64,000 nucleotides of DNA. Origin: Paraspadella gotoi. Its lineage: Eukaryota > Chaetognatha. Below are positions 57,376 through 64,000 of the stretch, piece by piece; within the stretch, counting starts at the first letter, position 1; each line of letters opens with the position of its first letter. The notes under the pieces are model-generated. The model did no database searches. It saw only the letters and a list, made by a program, of their open reading frames with translations, and was not told the origin of the DNA. The position numbers and the translations under genes are program-made. The stretch spans positions 20,495,797 through 20,559,796 of the forward strand of contig CM119268.1 of assembly GCA_051294375.1 (NCBI GenBank). Reading direction: 5' to 3'.

Positions 57376-57983
57376 TCGTAGGTCATTTAAACCGGAAGTG
57401 AATTATATACGGAAACGTCAGCGCGGATGAAAGTCACTAGAGGTTTGACTAAAGGTTTTATGATAGAATCTAAACTGGATAAAGTCTTATTATTTTTGAT
57501 CGTAGAGTGACTTTAGGATTTAATTCACTTTTCAAACTCAATTTTTTTAAAAAATAAACTTTCAAGTCAAAAGACGACGATATCAAAAGTAGCTCGATGA
57601 CTCTCTCTCGGTTCCGCTTCTCGTCGGTAAACGTTTCTGTAATTTTCTTTTGTTGTGTCGTTATCTCGTTTTGGTTTGAGGTGGAAGAGAGAGAAGAGTG
57701 AGATGGAGGAGGGGGAGAGAGAAGAGTGAGAGGGAGGAGGGGGGAAGAGAAAAGAGTGAGTGGGAGGAGGAGATGGGAAGAGAATTGAAGCGAGGGAGGA
57801 AAGTCAGGGGAGGAAGGAGGTGAAAGAAGAAAGGAAGGAGATATTACGCGGTCCAAATCCTTGCAGTTTAAACGTTTAAACGTAATCGCAACAGTTTCGG
57901 GGAAGCTAACTATAAGTTCACCGCCACTACGCCCTACGGCGGCCTTCGCCGGGATCTCATTCCGGCGGCGGAGAAAATGGCCC

Positions 57984-57985
<2 letters not shown>
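57376..57985. other. No gene; GA-rich patch
   Basis: GAGAAGAGTGAG-type repeats at 57685-57780 (three to four copies of a ~38-base unit). The remainder is unique. Confidence 0.55.
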
Positions 57986-58069
<84 letters not shown>

Positions 58070-58110
58070 GAATAAAATCAAATCAAATCAAATCAATCTC
58101 TCTCTCTCTC
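57986..58110. repeat. (CT)n and (AATCA)n
   Basis: CT runs at 57988-58065 and 58098-58110, with AATCAAATCAAATCA at 58077-58097. Confidence 0.93.
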
Positions 58111-58299
58111 AAACGTTCTTCTTTGTTTTTCTAGACTTTTACTAACTTTTTTTTATTTTTAATTTCTATTTTTTTAAACAATTAGGAAAATAATATATTT
58201 TTTTAAAATTTAATTAAATTTAATTAATCATATTAAATTAACAAAATGTTTGATTGGAAAGTAAGAAAAAAAGAAAGTAAAATAAAAAAAATAAAGGAA

Positions 58300-58374
58300 T
58301 ACAGAGAGAGTAAGAGAGAGAGAAAGAGGAAAAAGAGTGAGTGAAAAAGAGAGAGAGAAAGAGACAGAGAGAGA

Positions 58375-58429
<55 letters not shown>

Positions 58430-58450
58430 TGAAAAAAAGAGAGAGTGAGG
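58300..58450. repeat. (GA)n microsatellite
   Basis: Degenerate GA from 58300, pure at 58382-58424. Confidence 0.92.
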
Positions 58451-58582
58451 GAGTTGTGATAGCTTCCCGACTGGGATTTATTCTAGGAATTCGCGGCGGG
58501 ATCGGGCTTCAATCTGCGATCCCCTTCAAAAATCGAGGCGGGGATTCCCCCTAGTGGTTAAAAAATGAACAGTTGTAGGGAA

Positions 58583-58645
58583 CAGTGGCAGAGTGCTGTG
58601 AGAACTGTCCCCTTATTGCCAGTTCGAACTGAGCGTTTATGAGCC
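58583..58645 (+). repeat. tRNA-like SINE candidate
   Basis: AGTGGCAGAGTGCTGTGAG is A-box-like. About 30 bases on, CAGTTCGAACTG matches a B-box/T-loop (GTTCGAAC). The stems of a real tRNA are not complete. GTCCCCTTATTGCCAG between the boxes resembles GTCCTCTTTACTGCCAG in the 47.0/54.0 kb candidate. Followed by a hairpin AGCCGCCTCAT/ATGAGGCT. Confidence 0.4.
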
Positions 58646-58789
58646 GCCTCATACTTGAAATTTATGAGGCTGGAAGGAGTCTGTCGGTAAGCAATAGAAT
58701 ATGAGGAGATTTTACCCAAAATTATATTTTTCATAAATTCATTGCAGAGAAATCAAGGCCCCAGAATCGAAATCGGATCAACGACTCGG

Positions 58790-59000
58790 ATAAAATCTAC
58801 CGGAAGTAGAATGGAACATTCTCATTGGTGGAGAGACAGATGGCATCGGCCAATGATCAGATGGCCGGGGATTTTTACCCTTACCCCCGATCCGATGAAC
58901 CTGTATAAATTGCAACCCAAATCTGTATTGATTCACTCTGCCCAAAATATTGACACCGTCCTGTTTTATGGTCTTTATTCTGAAGAAATAAAATCGACTT
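58790..59000 (+). promoter_or_regulatory. CCAAT/TATA-like promoter or solo-LTR-like segment
   Basis: CATTGGTGG (58823) and GGCCAATGATC (58849), then CTGTATAAATTGC (58902), then AATAAAATCG (58987). CCAAT boxes, a TATA box and, ~85 bases later, a poly-A signal is the order of a retroviral-type LTR (U3-R). No matching TG...CA ends, target duplication, primer site or partner LTR were found. An 86-codon frame across it is unrecognised. Confidence 0.3.
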
Positions 59001-59541
59001 GATTTCGTCTCGAATCACCTGTCCACTTACTAAATTGAATTTTTGAAACATTCTCCATCACAATTCCTTGTGATTTCACACAATTCCTCGCAATTTCTCA
59101 CAATTCTTCATCGTCACCCAGAGTTTTTTTTTGCTCCATTGGTGTCAACTTTTCTCTCTTCTCTTTTTTTCTCTTTTTTTCTCTTTTTTTCACATTTTTC
59201 ATTTTGCCTCTGAACCATTTACTCTTCATTATTTTTCATTATACTAAGCGTTTCCGTAGTAGTAAGCGGAACTAATCGATTCTATGCATTTTGATCGTAA
59301 AAGGGAAGAAGAAAATCGAATTATGTCTGGAGAAGATCTTTCGGCCATAATTTCCAAAGGCGACTCATTTCAAGTTAATTTTGATTCAACGACTAAAAGA
59401 TAAAGCTAAGAACAGAAATGGGGCGCTTTTAGAAAAGAGTGGTTTCTACAGTGTGTCCCATTGGTACTGTCTGTTAATGATTATCATCGCATTAATGATT
59501 ATCATCGCATCAATCATTTGGTTATGATCGCATCAATAATT
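59001..59541. other. No gene recognised
   Basis: T-rich unique DNA with three TTTTTTTCTC repeats at 59158-59190. Confidence 0.5.
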
Positions 59542-59640
59542 AATTACTATTACATCAATCAATTACTATTACATCAATCAATTATTATTACATCAATCAA
59601 TTACTATTTCATCAATAATTCGTTATCGCATCAATCATTC
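59542..59640. repeat. 19-bp AATTACTATTACATCAATC repeat
   Basis: Four tandem units at a 19-base period, preceded by ATCGCATCAAT variants from 59478. Confidence 0.9.
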
Positions 59641-60019
59641 ATTTTTTTTTCCGGATTTTTTCATTAATTTTCTTTGATAGTAATGTCTGGCGAGATCACA
59701 AGACTTTAGATTTTTTGTCTTTTTAAATAATACAGATCTGCTCAAAAAAAGTTTAAACTTTGAACCCCTTACTATCTCGCTTGTTTGTCGTCCTATTAAT
59801 TAAATATTTGGCTCATATGAAAGCCAAAACAAATATCCTTCATTCGAGCCCATGACGAGGTTTTTAGGCTAAATATTATAGTAGCAGTGTTAAAATCAAA
59901 AATTTTGTCTTACAATTTTCTTTTTTTTCGAAAATTTTTTTTTATCCATCTTTTGTTTTTTGTTTTTTGATGTTTTTTTACCATGGAAATTTCAAAACAG
60001 CTAAACCCCTCCCAAAAAA

Positions 60020-60250
60020 GCTGCAATTGTTGAGCTTTGGAAGGCGGGTTTATCAAGATATAGGATCGCCAAACAGCTTCATTTCTCTCCTACAGCCATC
60101 TGCAGATTTGTCAACAAATTTGAAGCAAATGGAAACCTTGGACGAGCTGTTGGAAGCGAGTGGCCTTGCATGTCCACGAAGAGCAAGGACAATGACCTGG
60201 AAAGTCTTGCAATTCAAGACCGTAAGGCTTCTGCAAGCCAGTTGAGAAAA
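60020..60250 (+). pseudogene. Tc1-type transposase, N-terminal DNA-binding part
   Basis: Open frame reading AAIVELWKAGLSRYRIAKQL, then FSPTAICRFVNKFEANGNLG, then ESLAIQDRKASASQLRK. This is the paired helix-turn-helix plus linker typical of Tc1/Tc3 transposases, which bind the element's inverted repeats. No clean start codon lies just upstream, and the frame meets a stop near 60250 after a probable frameshift; ASHLTVNG follows in another frame to 60295. Confidence 0.85.
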
Positions 60251-60305
60251 AATAGAGAAAAGAAGAATTGTTGCCAGTCATTTAACAGTGAATGGGTAGC
60301 TTTTC

Positions 60306-60509
60306 ATGGAGGATAGAGCTCCTGGATACAAAGTCAAACCCCTCAAAAAATTTCATGAGGAAAACGGGATGGAGGTGCTTGAAGGTTAGCTTGGAAACTC
60401 GCCTGACTGCAACATCATCGAAAATGTCTGGTCAAGAATGAAAAGGGACATTTTGCAGTACAACACCATGACAGTCGACAAAATCAAGAAAATTTTGAAA
60501 CACCTTTAG
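60306..60509 (+). pseudogene. Tc1-type transposase, C-terminal DDE remnant
   Basis: Frame MEDRAPGYK...FHEENGMEVLEG, in-frame stop (60387-60389), LGNSPDCNIIENVWSRMKRD, ending at a stop (60507-60509). FMEDRAP corresponds to the second catalytic Asp block and NSPDCNIIENVW to the final Glu block of the DD34E triad. Spacing is 35 because of one extra codon at the stop. The region holding the first Asp is deleted between 60295 and 60301. Dead. Confidence 0.88.
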
Positions 60510-60700
60510 GGGAGCTGAACCCTTAATATTTGCCCAGCCTCTACGACTCTCTCCCTTGTCTCATGGAAACGGTGCTGGAAGCAAATAGTGGTCCGACAAT
60601 GTATTAACTAACTGAGTCCTAAAAAGTATTATTTTCCTTCAAATAACGAAATAAAATGCTTTTATCATAACTATTAAACTTTTTTTTGAGCAGATCTGTA

Positions 60701-60985
60701 ATGTATAACATATTTTAAAGAAATTACAGAAGCTAGTAAAAGGTGACGACGTTAAAACTGTATTTTTTTACGCATCTTTCATTCGATTCATCAATTTTTC
60801 TTTAATTTCTCTCTTCTCTTCTTTTCTTCCCATTTTTTCACCTTCCTTCTCTTTCCCTCTTTATCTTTATCCTTTTTCTGTTTCTTCTATCCTCCAACTT
60901 CTATCCTTCTTATATCCTCAAACTTCTGTTCTTCTGTCGTTTCCTTTATAAAATTCTTCTCTTCCTCGCATTCCTCTTCCTCCAG
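60701..60985. other. No gene recognised
   Basis: T/C-rich unique DNA. Confidence 0.5.
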
Positions 60986-61310
60986 CATCATGAGCCCATT
61001 TTTCCACGTTCCTCCTCCTCCTCCTCCTTCTTCTTCTTCTTCTTCTTCCCCGGCTCCTCGTTTTTCTCTTCGTGTTCTCCTCGTTATCGTCGTCCACGTC
61101 AGGTCGTCGTCGTCGTCGTCGTCGTCGTCGTTATCTCTCTTCTTCTTTCCTTCATTCCTTTTTCTCCTTTTTCTTTCCTTCTTTCCATTTTCGTCTCCAC
61201 GTTTCTTCTTTTGGACGTAATTTTTTTTCTTCCGCCGAAAAAAGAAAATAAATTTACGTTTCCCATTTTTTTTCTCCCTTTTTTTATTGACTTTTGTTCT
61301 TTCTCTTTCC
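60986..61310. repeat. (TCC)n/(TTC)n and (GTC)n tracts
   Basis: (TCC/TTC)n at 61009-61048 and (GTC)n at 61102-61132, with T/C-rich flanks. Confidence 0.9.
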
Positions 61311-61433
61311 AGCCATTTTGTCTTTAGAGTTCCAATTATTTCTTTTAAGTCCTTTATATCAAAAAGGACCTGTGATGATATTTACATGTGCTAATGTGTC
61401 GTTATTTTTTATTTTTTTATCTTCATCCTTATT

Positions 61434-61481
<48 letters not shown>

Positions 61482-61522
61482 TTTTTTCTTTTCATATATT
61501 TATTTATTTATTTATTTATATA

Positions 61523-61554
<32 letters not shown>

Positions 61555-61760
61555 AAATTTATTTATTTATTTATTTATTTATTTTTTTTTCTTTCTTTCT
61601 TTCTTTCTTTCTTCTGTCTTCCTCTCTTTATTTATTCATTTTCTTTCCTCAGTCTTCTTTCTCAGCGGCCAAACCTCGTTCCCTTCCGAACACCGCGAGA
61701 TCTTATTTTTAAACTCGTCCTCTTTCTTTTTTCTCCTCGTAAATATCTTCTTTGTTTTCA
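61311..61760. repeat. (TTTC)n and (TTTA)n tracts
   Basis: (TTTC)n at 61433-61482, (TTTA)n at 61496-61584, (TTTC)n at 61588-61612. The 188-codon Phe/Leu frame is their translation. Confidence 0.93.
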
Positions 61761-62423
61761 ATTTCTGTCGTCGTCATCGTCATCGTCGTTGTCGTCGTCG
61801 TTGTCGTCGTCGTCCTCGACAACAAAAGAAAATGATGAAAACGACGAATTTACGACGTAATCAAGAAACCATAACGACCACGACGACGACCACGACGACG
61901 ACAACAACGACGACCACAATGACGACCNNNNNNNNNNNNNNNNNNNNNNNNNNNNNNNNNNNNNNNNNNNNNNNNNNNNNNNNNNNNNNNNNNNNNNNNN
62001 NNNNNNNNNNNNNNNNNNNNNNNNNNNNNNNNNNNNNNNNNNNNNNNNNNNNNNNNNNNNNNNNNNNNNNNNNNNNNNNNNNNNNNNNNNNNNNNNNNNN
62101 NNNNNNNNNNNNNNNNNNNNNNNNNNNNNNNNNNNNNNNNNNCGACGACCACGACGACGACCACAACGACGACCACAACGACGATCACAACGACGACCAC
62201 AGCAAGACGTAAACAAACGCGAATCGAGAAAAACAGAAAGGAATTTGATAAACGGTGACAACGATGATGACGACGTCTTGTTCATCGTCGTCGTCGTCGT
62301 CTTCATCGTAGTCTTCATTGTCGTCTTCATCGTCAGCGTCGTCATAGTCTTCATCGTAGTCTTCATCATCGTCTTCATCGTCATCTTTATTGTTGTCTTC
62401 ATCGTTGTCATCATCGTCGTCGT
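61761..62423. repeat. Triplet arrays (GTC)n / (GAC)n with 215-N gap
   Basis: (GTCGTC)n at 61766-61815, (CGACGACCA)n from 61876, Ns at 61928-62142, the same array to 62203, then GTCTTCATCGT units at 62275-62423. All frames here are simple-repeat translations (Asp, Thr, Arg, Val runs). Confidence 0.93.
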
Positions 62424-62448
62424 NNNNNNNNNNNNNNNNNNNNNNNNN
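62424..62448. other. Assembly gap, 25 N
   Basis: Fixed-size gap at the end of a GTC array. Confidence 0.95.
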
Positions 62449-62584
62449 AAAAAGAGAAGAATCCATCTCAAGTTTTTCATTATCCTCTTTTTGATCCTCT
62501 TTCGTTCGTCCAACATCAACGTGTTTTGTTCTCATTTTTTCTTCTTCCTTCTTACTCAATCGATCCTGTTCTTCCACGCTCAAA

Positions 62585-63255
62585 GTTTTCGTTCTCCTTT
62601 TCTTCTCGTTCTTTTCGCTTCAATCGATCTTGTTCTCGCTCCTTGACTAGTTTCATTCTGCTTCTCTCTCTCGTTCTGTTTCCCTACATGGTCCTTGTTC
62701 TCCTAAACAGTTTTTCGTTTTCCTTCTTCTTTTCTTTTGCCTTCATCGAGCCTCGTTTCCTCCACCTCAACAGTTTTCGTTCTCCCTTTTTTCTAATCGT
62801 TCTTTTTGCCTTCATCGAGCATCGTTCTCCACCTCAACATTTTCATTCTCTTTTTTTCTCTCGTTCTTTTTGCTTTCATCGAGCATCCGTTCTCCCCCTC
62901 AAACAGTTTTTGTTCTCCTTTTTATCTCATTCTTTTTGCCTTCATTGAGCATCGTTCCCCCACCTCAAACAGTTTTCGTTCTCGCTTTTTCTCTTGTTCT
63001 TTTGCTTCATCAAGCATCGATTCTCCACCTCAACAATTTTGCGTTCTCCTTTTTTATCTCATTCTTTTTGCCTTCATTGAGCATCGTTCCCACCTCAACA
63101 GTTTTCGTTCTCTTTTTTTCTCTTGTTTCTTTGCCTTCAATCGAGCATCGTTCTGCGCACCTCAACAGTTTTCGTTCTCACTTTTTTTATCTCGTTCTTT
63201 TTGCCTTCATAGAGCATCGTTCTCGGCACCTCAACAGTTTTCGTTCTCGCACCTG
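62585..63255. repeat. ~66-bp minisatellite (CAACAGTTTTCGTTCTC...)
   Basis: About ten units containing TTTTCGTTCTCCTTTTTT, CTCGTTCTTTTTGCCTTCAT, CGAGCATCGTTCTCCACCTC. Length varies by 1-4 bases in T-runs. Frames of 140-207 codons are repeat translations. Confidence 0.92.
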
Positions 63256-63646
63256 CCGCCAATTTTTTCGCCTCCCAACTTTCTTTTTCGCGTCGAACGA
63301 CAAGGAAAATTGCTCAGAGGCCACCGCCACAGTAGCGGGGGAGGTCATCTCAACTTGGCACACTTGCCGCAGTGCCTCTTTGCGATAGGCTGGCAATGCA
63401 TACGGCTGCCCTTTACACCTTTGTTGTAAGAAATACTACAATCAAATGTTGTTCAATTGTCAACGAAAGAAAACCGTTCAATTTGATGGGTAAATCTGTT
63501 AACAAAGGTAACCACAAAGCTTGCCAAAGTCAAGGATGTGTCATTCATAGAGATTTTCTGGTAAAAAAATGACCAATCGAATCTTATACTTCGACTTTTC
63601 CGTCAAAACCATTTTTAAGCCATGAAACGCACCGTGAAAAAATAAA

Positions 63647-63692
<46 letters not shown>

Positions 63693-64000
63693 TCCTTTAT
63701 TTTAAATCAGCATAAACGAGTAAATATGAAAATAATAAAAAAACAACTGAGTAAAATCAAACTAGACATAAAAATGAGACAAATTCCTTTCCATGGAAGA
63801 AAACATAAAAATAACATGATAGAAGAAGAAACTCTGACTTCAATAGTGACCTTGTCAGGAGTCACCCCACACCAATCACGCAGTTTCGGTCACCAGTCAA
63901 CACTCACAGTTTACCAGGTTATCAAGATATAATAAACTTACAAACTTAACAAAACTCGAACCAAACGAACAATCTCACAAAACTCTCACACAGTCTCTCA
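63256..64000. other. No gene recognised; (CT)n at 63648-63692
   Basis: 63260-63440 is unique and GC-richer. Both strands are open over short frames (plus ...SNDKENCSEATATVAGEVIS; minus MPAYRKEALRQVCQVEMTSP). I do not recognise either; a terminal exon cannot be excluded. A broken (CT)n lies at 63648-63692. The rest is AT-rich. Confidence 0.45.

Larger units (their letters stand above)
59733..60698 (+). mobile_element. Tc1/mariner DNA transposon, internally deleted
   Basis: 966 bp between TA dinucleotides (59731-59732 and 60699-60700), the Tc1/mariner target duplication. Terminal inverted repeats begin CAGATCTGCTCAAAAAAAG at the left and end CTTTTTTTTGAGCAGATCTG at the right, differing by one A/T in the homopolymer. 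Inside, on plus, are the N-terminal helix-turn-helix of a Tc1-type transposase and the C-terminal end of its DDE domain, with the middle (including the first catalytic Asp) missing. Full elements are usually 1.3-1.7 kb. It is non-autonomous. The ends look intact enough to be mobilised in trans. Confidence 0.92.

Noticed and set aside
62870-63388. 172-codon frame ending in a unique C-terminal part
   Set aside because: Most of it is minisatellite. The last ~30 codons are unique but unrecognised, and the other strand is equally open.

Overview
This is animal-type nuclear DNA, most likely from an invertebrate. It is AT-rich, has no operons, is saturated with (CT)n/(AG)n microsatellites, minisatellites and polypurine tracts, and holds decayed transposons of typical metazoan families. 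A (TTAGGG+ATTAGG)n array also fits a metazoan. The species cannot be fixed from the sequence. I recognise no intact host gene. Almost all open frames here are translations of simple repeats.

Layout. 1-8.3 kb: single-copy-looking DNA with a dispersed repeat, one long (CT)n and a GC-rich island at 4.2-4.9 kb. 8.4-11 kb: two noisy C-rich tandem arrays. 11-18 kb: AT-rich DNA and further copies of the first repeat. 18-29 kb: a C-run array, a telomere-like array, two 5'-truncated non-LTR retrotransposon pieces (19.5-20.3 kb minus, 23.9-24.1 kb plus), several gaps and an 81-bp higher-order repeat. 29.3-31.0 kb: a non-autonomous hAT-like transposon with an 8-bp target duplication, containing an inverted repeat with a hammerhead-like motif. 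32-42 kb: triplet and polypurine tracts, the best hammerhead ribozyme candidate (36.8 kb, minus), a 166-bp palindrome and a third retrotransposon piece (39.9-40.3 kb). 42.6-56.3 kb: the same ~6.9 kb sequence twice, split exactly at a 25-N gap. This is almost certainly an unmerged contig overlap rather than a biological duplication. 59.7-60.7 kb: a complete-ended but internally deleted Tc1/mariner transposon. 61-64 kb: more triplet arrays and a ~66-bp minisatellite.

The main biological signal is a set of small hammerhead-ribozyme-like motifs (30.4, 36.8, 42.0, 44.9/51.8 and, decayed, 49.2/56.2 kb). They share a CTGANGA - GGC-hairpin - GAAAC - short palindrome layout, and lie next to inverted repeats, (CT)n tracts and AT-rich terminal modules. 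This resembles the termini of Penelope-like retroelements. The genes do not work together as a pathway: the window is a graveyard of mobile elements and satellites, with several assembly joins that distort it.
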